Assembly: GCF_018991925.1 (NCBI RefSeq)
Contig: NW_024737042.1
Coordinates: 17,007,678 to 17,071,677 of the forward strand
Direction: 5' to 3'
From: Homarus americanus
Taxonomy: Eukaryota; Arthropoda; Malacostraca; Decapoda; Nephropidae
DNA length: 64,000 bases
Shown here: piece by piece, positions 24,057 to 35,934 of the stretch
Layout of the letters: each line of letters opens with the position of its first letter
How positions within the stretch are numbered: position 1 is the stretch's first letter
Notes under the pieces: generated by a model
Told to the model about the DNA's origin: nothing
Databases searched by the model: none
What the model saw: only the letters and a program-made list of their open reading frames with translations
Position numbers and translations under genes: made by a program

Positions 24057-24112
24057 AGACTCCTTACTCTTTTGGGATTACTTATAAGTAATCCCAAAAG
24101 AGTAAGGAGTCT
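24057..24112. repeat. Perfect 56-bp palindrome, no spacer
   Basis: All 28 base pairs match around a centre between 24084 and 24085 (TTACTTATAAGTAA), and the first flanking pair (24056/24113) mismatches. It lies about 30 bp before a (GT)n tract. No TE match is apparent. Confidence 0.97.
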
Positions 24113-24140
24113 TGTAATACAGCGGGAGTGTATATACGTT

Positions 24141-24145
<5 letters not shown>

Positions 24146-24214
<69 letters not shown>
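24146..24214. repeat. (GT)n microsatellite
   Basis: About 70 bp of GT dinucleotides. Confidence 0.97.
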
Positions 24215-24217
<3 letters not shown>

Positions 24218-24324
24218 GGTGTAACACAAGCAATTAAACCCACGTACCCACTACCTGCCTGATGAACTACATTACTACATCAAGATACACACACACTCTG
24301 GTGCCAGAATACACACGTATACAC

Positions 24325-24635
24325 CACTGAAGAGGAGGAGGAAGAGGAAAGTGAGGAGAAGGAGGAAGAGCAGGAGGAAAGTGAGGAGAAGGAGGAAGAG
24401 GGGGGGAGAAAGTGAAAGGAAGGAGGAAGGTGAAGGGAAGGAGAAAGAGGAGGAGGAAGGTGAAGTGAATGAGGAGGAGGTCACTCACAGGATCTAGCCG
24501 GTGATAAGGACCCGCAGTTAAAACTTATGTAGAAGCCTCTCAGGGGTGCCACACGACCCGGGTCCTCAGGGACTTTTAGCAATATGCAGATCCGTTGCCA
24601 TGTTTTAGGAGAGGCGGGGAGAGAACCCATAATCC

Positions 24636-24673
<38 letters not shown>

Positions 24674-25050
24674 GTAAGAGTGGTAGATAAAGAGATAAAC
24701 CTGTGAGTGATAGAGATAATGCTGAAAGAGAGAGATAGAGAAAAAATTCGTAAAGATAAAGAGAAAATCGTGAGAGAGGGTGATAAGAGCTAATCCTGAG
24801 AGAGAGAATTCCGGGAGAGAGGCAAAGAGAAAAAGAGAGAACCATAAAGGAAATACAGATAAGCATGGAGGAGAATGGGAAAGTGACAAAGCCTGAAAAC
24901 AGAGTAAAGAGAGAGAGATATATAGTCTTAGAGGAGAGCTATGTAAAAAAACTAATAATAAATTAGAAGGAATTAGTAGGAAGAGGAACAGAGATGTGGA
25001 GAGAGGGAGAAAAATAAATCCTTCATGGGAGGACGGAGGGAGAGGGACAG
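24325..25050. repeat. Purine-rich low-complexity region with (GA)n
   Basis: GAGGA/GGAGAAGGAGGAAGAG-like runs at 24328-24480, pure (GA)n at 24639-24670, and irregular GAGA-rich sequence to about 25050. Minus-strand serine/leucine frames across it are compositional artefacts. Confidence 0.9.
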
Positions 25051-25251
25051 GAGAGGCAGGCAGTGAGAATTATAGTTGTAGTAATTACCAAGCTGAATAC
25101 TGTTCCTTTAGTCTTACCACACCCTCGGCACAACACTGTCCTATATAGAAGTAATACAAACTATCGATTTACAGATTTAGAACTAATGTAATCTATCCTA
25201 TCATTGCCACACCTTACCAAACATAATTTACGTATAAGTTTGATTAATTTA

Positions 25252-25353
<102 letters not shown>

Positions 25354-25611
25354 GTCATCATCTGTCACATATGTACATGGCATATTTATGCGAATACACT
25401 CGTATAATCATATCCTCCATAAAGTTCCTCATCAAAGTCACCATTAACATCACCTCTGTCTTCACCAGGTAGACCTGACCTATGTTCCTGCATACAGGTA
25501 AGGTGGAACAGCTTCACTCTTAGTCCCGCCATACACACTCCCCAGTAATTCTGCACTCTGGCTCAAGGCTAATTGAATTCCACAAATATTCGCACATTGG
25601 AGCCCAGGTAT

Positions 25612-25644
<33 letters not shown>

Positions 25645-25850
25645 TGTGAGTGTGTGTGTGTGTGTGTAGCAGGATGGTGTGTGGTAGTGGCGGTGGTCGC
25701 AGTAGTGGTAGAAGTGGTGGTGGTAGTAGTAGTGATGGTGGTAATGGTGATTGTGGTGGTGGTGGTGGTAATAGTAGTGGTGCTGATAATAGTGGTGGTG
25801 ATGGTGGTGGGTGTGATGGTTGTGTTGTGTGTTCGCACACAGGGGGGTGA
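25612..25850. repeat. Compound (GA)n-(GT)n-(GGT)n repeat
   Basis: GA dinucleotides (25614-25642), then GT (25643-25667), then a long irregular GGT/AGT trinucleotide region to about 25830. Frames rich in V or G here are artefacts. Confidence 0.93.
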
Positions 25851-25859
25851 AATGCGTCT

Positions 25860-26430
25860 AGTGTGGCAGCATTATGTTAGTGTTAAGGTGCTGGTGCAAG
25901 CACTGCTTGCTCCATCTCGTTTTCAGGTACCGCCGCTGGCTAGCCCTCGCGGCGAACAGGGAAGCAACTTGCATAAGTCTTCCCCTGCCAGTTACCCAGC
26001 CTCTTCACCATCAACACTCCTGCTGTGCCTCGTCGTGGCAACACACGGTAACTGGGTGTCTCGTGGGCCCAGGCTAGTCCAGCAGGGGATCTCGGAGTAG
26101 CAGTGGGCCCCAGAGGGATGGCGAATAGGCCCACTGGCATGTGGACACGTCCTGGCGCCTACCAACCATTGCGGATTAACCTTGGTAGGTATAAGGCTAC
26201 GGGAGTAAACCCCGAACGAAAAATCTGCAGTGGAGCCCCGCATCAGGCAGATATGCTTACAGAGCTCCAAGAAGACCCCAACGGCGATATAGAGGGAAGA
26301 GGTGACCACCATGGGAACCCAACGTCTACACCGGCGGACGAAGGCAATGCCTGATGGACAGGCTACTAAGGCCAGGTACGAGATATTGTTGAAAGGGCGA
26401 TGGCTATAAAATAACAGTGGAGAGTGTTTA
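25860..26430. other. GC-rich non-coding block
   Basis: Markedly richer in G+C than its neighbours. Open frames of 60-175 codons exist on both strands but show no family motif. The style (GGTATAAGGCTACGGGAG, GTGGAGCCCCGCATCAGG) resembles LINE 5' UTRs, but I cannot match it to another copy in this window. Confidence 0.3.
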
Positions 26431-26559
26431 ATGTATCACACACATCAACAGTGGATCACGAGGGCCCTTGACTGTGCTACAGGAGAGCAGATAACAACCA
26501 CAGCAGAGGCACCTAGTACATTTAATACATGGATCACGTGCACCTACAATGATTGATTT

Positions 26560-26700
26560 GCATATATATATTTCATCAGTCCATATAGACACGCGGACTT
26601 CCATATACAAACAATACCTCAATTGTCGGCAATCGAACCCTGGACCTCTGCGTGTGACCAGGATCGCTACCACCGAGCTACATAGTTAGCGCAGGAAACC
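26560..26700 (-). mobile_element. tRNA-derived SINE-like sequence
   Basis: The minus strand has an A-box-like TAGCTCGGTGGTAGCG and a B-box-like GGTTCGATTGCC spaced as in a tRNA. Between them CCTGGTCACACGCAGAGG resembles a tRNA-Val(CAC) anticodon arm. The acceptor stem does not pair cleanly, and a non-tRNA body runs on to a short (TA) tail at 26562-26575. A SINE head or decayed tRNA copy is more likely than a functional tRNA. Confidence 0.5.
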
Positions 26701-26739
26701 CCTAATGGAGGTGTACGGCGCTTGACAAGCACGCTGAAC

Positions 26740-26828
26740 AGGCTGTGTGTGGAATATAACAAAGTCTAGGATTGCTCTTGTTGTCCTTGTGTCACTCTCA
26801 GAGTCCAGGGTTCGATTCCCTATTAGTG

Positions 26829-26918
<90 letters not shown>
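26740..26918 (+). mobile_element. Second tRNA-like/SINE remnant ending in (TA)n
   Basis: Contains GAGTCCAGGGTTCGATTCCC (B box) at about 26800-26820, with a poorly kept A-box region upstream. It leads straight into (TA)n at 26831-26917. It is arranged head to head with the SINE-like copy at 26560-26700. Confidence 0.42.
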
Positions 26919-26919
<1 letters not shown>

Positions 26920-26939
26920 GAGAAGGAGAAAGAAAGCTT

Positions 26940-28244
26940 AACATCTACTTTTGAAATTCTTAACATAGTTTTGTATAAATCTGGATGATATAGAATAGAA
27001 GATGGAGGGTCGCTGTTTGATAATCATATTTTAGGTATTTTAATATCTATGGCATCTATGGCATGCCGTCTCCAAACTCAAGCTAACAATCATATGAATT
27101 TCAATATTTTTAAATCTCTCTCAAATTTTCAAATATAATTTTTCTGACTTCTTGATTCCATGAATGTGATTATCTACATTTTTCTCCTTTCGAAAATTAA
27201 TATATCCTATTGAAAGCTGATGAGCTATTTAGTGAAATGCTTAACCATAAATATCTAACATTATGCATATCCATTAAAATTACGATATCAACACTTTAAA
27301 GAGAATATCCATTAAATATTACCAGAATATCGTAAAAACAGGAACAGGTTGACAATTCTTTTTACGGCAGATTATTCAGTCAAACATAAGGTCTTTCTGT
27401 TTTATTTAAATATCACTTCCGTATTAACCTACCAGATGGCTCCCTTTCTGTATGTTCTTATCTCCCTATTTATTGTGTTTTCTATCTCTCTTTTCCTGTT
27501 TTATTTATCCTTTTTTTTACATTATTATAATCATCATACCTTTCTCTATATCTCTTACATCTAATGCTCTCTTTCCGTGTGTGTGTGTGTGTGTGTGTGT
27601 GTAATTAGCCGACGGTTGAGTGAACTCGTAGGCTTTTGTTGTCAGTATCTCTAATTAAAATTTGGTTCAGATTTAAACTTATTTTTATACAATAACTTTT
27701 TTGTTGTCAATTCCGGAAAATTCTTTACCGTAACGAAACTAATAATAAAATTGAATCTATGTCAAACTTCCATTAACTTTGTGGAAAAATCCGGCAAAAT
27801 AATTAATTGATTAAAATCGACCGCTTTACTGTACCGCAATAGACATTTTCTACGAACAATAATATCCATGAAGATAATATTTTTTTAAGAATAGAATTAA
27901 AACTTTTTACGCAGCTTCATTAGTCATCTCATTTGTTTTATTATGTTAATTAATTAAGCGATTTCCAACAGTTCCGAAAATGCAATGCCCCCTTCGTCAC
28001 GTCGCTATTATTCTCAGTTTGTATTTTATTTTACTGTAATTAAATGATTTATTCTGAAAAAAAAGTATATATCCGGCCAGATAGTGAGTGCTATAAAACT
28101 AGTGGCGATAACAGTGTTGATTGTTGGTGAAGTGTTTGGCAGCGGCGGCTTCAGTTTTTATTGCGTATTTTGTTTACTCAGAATAAATCCAACATCATCA
28201 TAATCCTTTAACAAGACATTTTCTTGCTACATCATGTCTCCTCT

Positions 28245-28247
<3 letters not shown>
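26940..28247. other. AT-rich stretch without genes
   Basis: Strongly AT-rich and without a recognisable domain. A short (GT)n lies at 27580-27601. No TE family shared with the rest of the window was recognised. Confidence 0.5.

Positions 28248-28297
<50 letters not shown>
28248..28297. repeat. (AT)n microsatellite
   Basis: About 50 bp of AT dinucleotides. Confidence 0.96.
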
Positions 28298-28300
<3 letters not shown>

Positions 28301-28608
28301 ATTATTTTATTTACTATACTTCTGATAATTATTGGTAACATTCCCTGATTCTCCTTTATTTATCTGTTTCTATTTATTTACATGGGAACGATGTGAGGCT
28401 GATGTGTGTTGCCCGTCCTTTATTGAGTGGCTGGCTGGCTGGCTGCCTCACGCTCCACCATTTCCTCCTCGCTGATTTATTCCCAACCCTTCCCCTCCCC
28501 CTTTTCTTTATCAACTGCCCTCTTTTCTTTTTCCCTCCATCACTTTAACATTCCTGCCTCCCCTCTCTCATCAACTCCACTTCCTTATCTCTGCTACCTC
28601 TCTCACTT

Positions 28609-28615
<7 letters not shown>

Positions 28616-28656
<41 letters not shown>
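28616..28656. repeat. (CT)n microsatellite
   Basis: About 40 bp of CT dinucleotides within a wider pyrimidine-rich region (28430-28890). Confidence 0.96.
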
Positions 28657-28661
<5 letters not shown>

Positions 28662-28889
28662 ATGTCTTCTTAACGAGTCCCTTCACTTTGCTGGTCCATC
28701 ACCTCTTCCCTCTTCCTCTGTGTTTGTCTTTATTTCCATGTTCTAACTTACTTCCATCCTGAGGAGTTTTCCCCCAATTGACTCCCTTACTCATTCCTAT
28801 CTGTGGTTCCCTCCCTCCCCTAGCTCCCTACATCTCCTTCCCGTCCTAACACCTTCCATCCTTCCCACTGACTCCCTTCCTTTCCCTTC

Positions 28890-31800
28890 TTCCTTTGGCT
28901 CCCCTCCTTTCTGCTCCTGGCTGTCTTCTTTCCGCTCCTGGCTGTCTCCTTTCCTGCTCCTGGCTGTCCTCTCTTCCGCTCCTGTCCTTTTGGCTCTTCT
29001 TCCTTTCGCTCCTGGCTGTTTCTTTCTTTTCCTCTGGCTCCCTGTCTTCCTCTGTTTCTTTCCCTTGTCTTCTTTATGTTTCTTTCCTCCTGGCTGTCTT
29101 CTTTCGCTCCTAGCTGTGGCTGTCTTTCCCGCTCTGTCCTGGCTGTCTTCTTCTTCCTCCTGGCTGTCTTCTTTCTGCTCCTAGCTGTCTTCTTTCTGCT
29201 CCTGGCTGCTCTTCTTTCCCTCCTGGCTGTCTTCTTTCTGTTCCTGGTCTCTTGTCTTCTGTTTCTTCTTTCTGCTGGCTGTCTTCTTTTCTGTCTTCTC
29301 CTGGCTGTCTTCTTTTTCCTCCTGGCTGTCTTCTTTCTGCTCTTCTGGTTTGTCTTCTTTTCTGTCTCTGGCTGTCTTCTTTCTGCTCCTGGCTGTCTTC
29401 TTTCTGCTCCTGGCTGTCTTCTTTCCCTTTCTGCTGTTCCTTTCCCTCTGGCTGTCTTCTTTCTGCTCCTGGCTGTCTTCTGTCCACTCCTGCTGTCTTC
29501 TTTCCGCTCCTGGCTGTTTCTTTCCACTCTAGCTGTCTTCTTTCCGCTCCTGGTTTGTCTTCTTTCCGCTCCTGGGTGTTTCTTTCCCTCCTGGCTGTCT
29601 CTTTTCTGTCTCCTAGCTGTCTTCTTTCCGCTCCTGGCTGTCTTCTTTCCGCTCTCCGCTGTCTTCTTTCCCGCTCCCTGGCTGTCTTCTTTCCGCTCCT
29701 GGCTGGTCTTCCTTTTTCCTGTCTTCTCTGGCTGTCTTCTTTCTTCTGTCTTGGCTGTCTTCCCGCTCCTGGCTGTCTTCTTTCCGCTCCTGGCTGTCTA
29801 GCTGTCTTCTTTCTGCTCTGGCTGTCTTCTTTTCCTGGCTGTCTTCTTTCTGTCCTGGCTGTCTTCCGCTGGCTGTCTTCTTTCCTCCTGTCTTTTTTTC
29901 TTTCTGCTCCTTTCTGCTCCTGGCTGTCTTCTTTTCACTTCTGGGTGTCTTCTTTTCTCTCCTGGCTGTCTTTCTACTCCTGTCTTCTTTCCTCTCTGGC
30001 TGTCTTCTTTCCGCTCCCTCCCTGTCTTCTTTCTGCTCTGCTGTCTTCTTTCCGCTTCCTGTTTTTCTTTTCCTTCCTCTTTCCTGGCTGTCTTCTTTCC
30101 ACCTCCTGGATGCCTCCTTTATACCCTCCTGTCTTTTTTCCCTCCTGGTTGCTGTTTGTCTTTCTTTCCGCTCCTGGCTGTCTTCTTTTCCGCTCTGGAT
30201 GCTTCTCCTCTTTTACCCCTCTTCTGTCTTTTTTTTTTTTGCTCTTACCTGTCTTCTTTCCGCTTCTGGTTTTCTTTCCGTCTCCTGGTTGTTTTTCTTT
30301 CCACCTGGTAGTCTTCTTTCTGCTCCTGGTTGTTTCTTTCTGCTCTGGCTGTCTCTTTCCCCCTGATGCTCCCTTTATGCCCTGGCTTGTCTTTTTCCGC
30401 TCCTGGCTGTCTTCTTCCGTCTTTTGTCTTCTTCCACCCCTGCTGTCTTTCTGTCTGGTTGTCTTCTTTCTGCCCTTGGATGTCTCCCTTCCCGCCCCTG
30501 GATGCCTCCTATTACGCTCCTGCTGTCTTCTTTCTGTCCTGGTTTTTTCCGTCTTCTTTCCGCTCTGGCTGTCTTCTTTCCACTTTCTGGTCTTCTTTCT
30601 TTCCTCTTGCTGTAGTCTTCTTCCGCTGGCTGTCTTCTTCCGCTTCTGGCTGTTTTCTTTCCGCCCTCTGTCTTCTTTCTGCTCCTGGTTGTCTTCTTTC
30701 TGCTGTTGTCTTCTTTCTGCCCTGGCTGTCTCTTTTTCCACCCCTGGATGCCTCCTTTATACCCCTGGCTGTCTTTTTTCCGCTCCTGGCTGTTTTCTTT
30801 CCGCTCCTGGCTGTCTTCTTTCCACCTAGTATCTTCTTTCCGCTCCTGGCTGTCTTCTTTCTGCTCCTGGTTGTCTTCTTTCTGCTCCTGGTTGTCTTCT
30901 TTCTGCTCCTGGCTGTCTCTTTTCCACCCCTGGATGCCTCTTTATACCCCTAGCTGTCTTTTTCCGCTCCTGGCTTGTCTTCTTTCCACCCCTGGTAGTC
31001 TTCTTCCGGCTCCTTCTTTCCGCTCCTGGCTGTCTTCTTTCCCGCCCTGGTTGCTGTCTTCTTTCCACCCTGGTAGTCTTCTTTCCGCTCCTGGCTGTCT
31101 TCTTTCCGCTCCTCTTCTTTGGCTTGTCTTCTTTCCACCCCTGGTAGTCTTCTTTCCGCTTTCTCTGTCTTTTTCCGCTCCTGGCTGTCTTCTTTCCGCT
31201 CCTGGTTGTCTTCTTTCCACCCCTGGTACTCCTGGCTGTCTTCTTTCCACCCCTGGCTGTCTTCTTTCCACCCCTGGTAGTCTTCTTTCCCACCCTGGCT
31301 GTCTCTTCCCTCCTGGCTGTCTTCTTTCCACCCCTGGTAGTTTCCTTTCCTGCCCTGGCTGTCTTCTTTCCCCTGGCTGTCTCCCTGAGTAGTCTTCTTT
31401 CCACCCCTTCCTTCTTTCCACCCCTGGCTGTCTTCTTTCCGCTCCTGGTGTCTTCTTTCCGCCCTGGTGTCTTCTTTCCACCCCTGGTATTGTCTTCTTT
31501 CCGTTTGGCTGTCTTCTTTTCCTCTCCTGGTTGTCTTCTTCCCTTTCTTTCTTCCCTGGTAGTCTTCTTTTCCTGGTAGTCTTCTTTCCGCTCCTGGTCT
31601 TCTTCCCTGGTAGTCTTCTTTCCACCCCTGGCTGTCTTCTTTCCGCTCTGGTTGTCTTCTTTCCACCCCTGGCTGTCTTCTTTCCACTGGTGTCTTCTTT
31701 CCGCCCTGGTGTCTTCTTTCCGCCCTGGCTGTCTTCTTTCCGCCCTGTGTCTTCTTTCCTTTCCTGCTCCTGGTTGTTGTCTTCTTCCACCCCTTAGTCT

Positions 31801-32905
31801 TCTTTCCGCTCTGTTGTCTTTCCGTCTTCTTTCCGCTCCTGCTCCTGGTTGTCTTCTTTCTCTTCTTTCCACTCCCTGGTAGTCTTTCCACCCTGGTTCT
31901 TTCCGCTCCTGTAGTCTTCTTCCACCCCCTGTTTCTTTCCATTTCTCTGTCTTTTTTCGCCCTGGCTGTTTTCTTTCCACCTGGTAGTCTTCTTTCCGTG
32001 GCTGTCTTTCCTCCTGGTATTGTTTTCTTTTCCACCCCTGGTGTCTTCTCCTCTGCTGTTTCTTTCTTTTCCTGGTAGTCTTCTTTTTTTCCGCTGGCTT
32101 TGTGGCTTCTTTCCGGTGGTTGTTCTTGTCTTTCCTGGTTGTCTTCTTAGTCTTCTTTCCACCCCAGTCTTCTTCCCTCATGGTAGTCTTCTTCCGTTCT
32201 GGTTGTCTTCTTTCCACCTGGCTGTCTTTTTCCGCTCCTGGCTGTCTTTCCACTCTGGTCTCTTTCCGTCTTCTTCCTGGTAGTTGTAGTCTTTTTCCAC
32301 CCCTGGTAGCTCTGGTTGTCTTCTTTCCACCTGGCTGTCTTTTTTCCGTCTGCTGTTTTCTTTCACCTGGTGTCTTCTCCGCCCGCTTCTTTCCGTCCTT
32401 TGTCTTTCCACCCCTGGGTCTTCTATGTCTTCTTTCCCGCTCCTGGTTGTCTTCTTTTTCCCTCTGGTAGTCTTCTTTCCACCCCTGGTAGTCTTCTTTC
32501 CGCTCCTGGTTGTCTTCTTTCCGCTCCTGGTTGTTGTCCGCTCCTATCTTTCCACCCTGGCTGTCTTGGCTGTCTTTTCCGCTCCTGGTTGCCTTTTTCC
32601 AGTCCCCCTGGCTCCTTGTCTTCTTCCACCGGTCTTCTTTCCACCTGGTAGTCTTCTTTTCCACCCCTGGTAGTCTTCTTTCCGCTCCTGGTTGTCTTCT
32701 TTCCGCTCCTGGTTGTCTTCTTTCCGCTCCTGGTTGTCTTCTTTCCACTCCTGGCTGTCTTCTTTCCACCCCTGGTAGTCTTCTTTCCGCTCCTGGTTGT
32801 CTTCTTTCCACTCCTGGTTGTCTTCTTTCTGCTCCTGGTTGTCTTCTTTCTGCTCCTGGTTGTCTTCTTTCTGCCCTTGGATGTCTCCCTTCCGCCCCTG
32901 CTTCG
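28890..32905. repeat. 4-kb minisatellite of 21-bp pyrimidine-rich units
   Basis: About 190 unit lengths built on TCTTCTTTCCGCTCCTGG plus CTG. Common variants replace CGCTCC by TGCTCC, CACCCC or CGCCC, and GGCTG by GGTTG or GGTAG. A longer variant with GGATGCCTCCTTTATACC is concentrated at 30.1-30.95 kb. The plus strand is almost free of A. Because 21 is a multiple of 3 and the unit has no stop in several frames, very long spurious ORFs arise, up to 661 codons on the minus strand, reading ERRQPGA or KKTARSG repeats. Frequent units of 17-20 or 22+ bp move the frame, which argues against selection on protein. Confidence 0.95.
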
Positions 32906-32965
32906 CCCGTCCACGCTGCCCTGTACTAAGCGTTGTCAGTGCTAATGAGGCGCCCTCGTTTTGCC

Positions 32966-33019
32966 GAAAAAAAAATAAAAAAAATAAAAATAATAAATAA
33001 ATAAATAAATAAATAATAA
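32966..33019. repeat. A-rich (AAAT)n-like tract
   Basis: AAAAATAAAA grading to (AAAT)n/(TAAA)n just after the minisatellite. Confidence 0.9.
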
Positions 33020-33259
33020 TATCTTGTTAGTTCTCAAAAATCAAAGCAGTTTTGAAATGTTCTTTATGTATAACTGGAATTTTTTTATCCCAGTGGTGGG
33101 TGACCATAGTGGTGTGGGTGACAGTGGTGGGTGATGTTTTACTATTGGTTTGAGGGTGAGGGCCAGGTTGTTCTGGCAGTCCACTCGTATGCGGGCATAA
33201 CGTGTGCTGATTGGTCCTGATCCACCACGGTGTGTTGTGTGTCCCTTATAATACTACTC

Positions 33260-33600
33260 CCGTACTCGAACTTAACCTAACCTAACCTAACCTTAACTTA
33301 TCTTACCATACCTAGGCGCAAATTTACTCTCCCATAATTTAATTAACCGAATATGATTCTTCCCTAACCTAATCATGCTGACCTACAATACAAACTGATA
33401 CTTCCCTAACCTAAACTAACTCCTGTTAGTCCTGAATTTAACATCCCCTAAATTATCATAGCCTAACAACTTATTTTAAGTCTAACCTTAACCCAATCTT
33501 ACTTAACAAACCTAACCTAACCTTGGCCAAACCTTATCCACCTTAATTTAACGAAATTTAACCTAACCCATCCTTGGTAACCTTAACTCACTTAACCAAG
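33260..33600. repeat. Degenerate CCTAA (TTAGG-like) interspersed repeat
   Basis: Short arrays TTAACCTAACCTAACC (about 33270-33293) and AAACCTAACCTAACC (about 33508-33522), with many single CCTAAC/CTTAAC units between. CCTAA is the complement of the arthropod telomere unit TTAGG. Arrays are only two to four perfect units long, so this is interstitial. Confidence 0.7.
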
Positions 33601-34660
33601 CGTACTTTAGTAGTGGAATATGGATACTGGCTGACGTTATGGCGGGTCTGGATCAATCAGCACACAACAGCCCCGCAAAAGCGTGGGAATTCCAAATTGT
33701 GGGCGTGAGGGTGGGGGGTGGCGGTGAGCCAGGTGGTGGTGATGTCTGCCACCCGCTCGTCACCAGTTGACTTAGGGTCTAATACAACCAGCACCCAGCC
33801 GCGCCGCCCCTCCTGATGGCTGACATCGGTAATAAAGACGAGACCTGCACTGGCTCTTTCTGACAGCTGACACGTCTGAAAATTTGAGGTGTACTGTGTA
33901 TGTGAGGGTATACTTGTCTTAACAAGTGAGGTGAACTGTGTATGTTAGGTGTACTGTGTATGTGAGGGTGTACTATTATGAAGTGAGGCGGTGTATTGTA
34001 TATGTGAGGGTATACTTGTGTAACATGTGAGGTGTTCTGTGTTTGTAATGACGAAGAGTGATAACTTCTTCATTTTAGCGAGCAAATGTGTTGTTTTTAA
34101 CATGGCTGACATAATCTAACGTGGTAAAAGTCTCTGAAGGTGCAGAAAAATACCCCCTGCCTTTAGCCTGGAGGAAAATGTATGAGCTGGAAAATGAAGT
34201 AGGAAAACTTTAGCTCCCAGGCATTATCCTCGACAAGGAATATTAGCAGGCTTAGCGTCACCTTTCATTGGCTGGCACACAATCCACCGCCCCTCTCCTC
34301 CTTCACAAGTCCGGGTTCCAAAAGGCAAAATGTCTCAAAGCAAAAATATTTAGAAAACGTAATAGGATATACTTCTCTATTTTTGATAACTCGAAGTACA
34401 ACATAACACATAACAACAACACACAAATAAGATTACACAGACTTTGATTAATGGCTAGGACGTATACAAACTGAAGATGCTTAGGGAATACAAGACCTTT
34501 GGGTGCAGAAAACTTCTAATCTCAACTTATTTTTCTTATCTCAACCTAACTATTATCCACTGTGTAAGGAGTATGGAGGGGTATACAGTGTTACGTAATT
34601 CCCCATTACATAAGAAGAAGCGTGGGGAATCTCAATCCCTCATGATACAATGAAACATGT
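33600..34660. other. Non-coding stretch with an imperfect ~60-bp repeat
   Basis: No gene recognised. At about 33885-34045 three imperfect units share GTGTACTGTGTATGTGAGGG and TATACTTGTGTAACA-like segments. Confidence 0.55.
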
Positions 34661-34663
34661 TTG

Positions 34664-34667
<4 letters not shown>

Positions 34668-34759
<92 letters not shown>
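34668..34759. repeat. (AAT)n microsatellite
   Basis: About 30 AAT units directly abutting a Gypsy LTR, suggesting that the element inserted at its edge. Poly-N, poly-I and poly-stop frames are artefacts. Confidence 0.97.
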
Positions 34760-34761
<2 letters not shown>

Positions 34762-35506
34762 TTACGATCCTCCTTTCGCTGCTTACCAGCGTCCACCGCT
34801 GGTTGCCAGAGGGCAGGTCGTATATACAGAAGCAATAGATATCTCACAAGTGTCGTCGAATTACCATTTAGCTTTTCCGCCAGTCTCCGGTAATTTCCTG
34901 ACGATCGGTATCAGCGTACAAACAAAACAACAGGCAGGTCGATTTCCACCAGGTCACATAAACACTCTTGTGAACTGTAGCCTGCTTTAATAATTACTGA
35001 ATCTTCATAAAACTGTTCACAGGGCATGTCCTCTATACTGGACTTCTCACTTCAAATATATAGTCAGCACGCTACCAGTGTACAATTCTATAGTCTTTTC
35101 ACTTCATATCGCTCACAACAATGCCACAATATGCGCACAACACTTATCTTCAGCTGCCACTAGACTTGTAATTCACCCTCCGTGCAGAAAGGATTGATTC
35201 CTCTAGGCAGCTCGCTGCCACTTACATACCTCATCAGACGCCCCTAGAACATCCTAGCACCACCCAGACGCTGCAAGCCGTAACGAGACACGCCTGGGAA
35301 TTTCTAGAATGTTCTTCTCTGATCGAAGCTTACAAGTAGATCAAAACACAAATAATGCTATACATTCTAGAAAATTCTTACATCAGTAATACATCAATAT
35401 ATATAAGATCTTCCCAAACTTGCCAAGATAACTGCTGCTTGGAAAAAGAAAATAATCAGAAGACCTAGATTACAAACATAATACTAAATTATGCCTCAGC
35501 ATAACA
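34760..35506 (-). repeat. Gypsy 3' LTR (747 bp)
   Basis: Bounded by TGTTACG and CATAACA, so it has the TG...CA form with a TGTTA/TAACA inverted border. Matching partial LTRs are at 40634-40853 (same orientation) and about 43725-44121 (opposite). Confidence 0.85.
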
Positions 35507-35934
35507 CTACCCCACTGCCCCAGCTAATCATTGTGTCGTCCCGACACAACTACTCACTATATACATAACAATCCTAAGACTTGGTAGGTCTCCTCCTCTC
35601 CCGCTGCTGCCGCCGGCGTACTGGGATTTCTTCGGAGTCCTCCCTTGGCACAGCAACCTCAGTCACATCCTCAGATTGGTTTCCTTCTCCTGTCGCGTCC
35701 AATTCCACTAAGAGGAACGGTGTTTTCTTCCTGGTCCGTGGTCGGATTCCCCGGAGTTCTTCCAGGATCTCCGGTCTGGTCCTCGTCGGTGGTAGTTGAC
35801 TGCTCTTCAGAGTTTTCTCAGGTGTATTGCCCTGGCTCATGATACTGCTACAGACGATTGACGTGGACTACCTTTGGCTGAGCCTTCCTTCCATCCTCCC
35901 CTGATCCGGTAGGTCACACATGAAAGGCGTTCCA

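Noticed and set aside
25573..26100. 175-codon plus-strand ORF with a Val-rich start and a GC-rich second half
   Set aside because: The first half is a GA/GT/GGT repeat; the second half shows no family motif and ORFs are equally long on the other strand.
26625..26700. Functional tRNA-Val gene on the minus strand
   Set aside because: A and B boxes are present, but the acceptor stem does not pair and no terminator T-run follows; a SINE-like head is more likely.
30826..32811. 661-codon minus-strand ORF rich in ERRQPGA and KKTARSG repeats, and 525- and 241-codon plus-strand ORFs in the same array
   Set aside because: A direct product of a 21-bp unit without stops; frames change through indels and no non-repeat domain is attached.
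34632..34893. Poly-Asn and poly-Ile ORFs
   Set aside because: Translation of (AAT)n.
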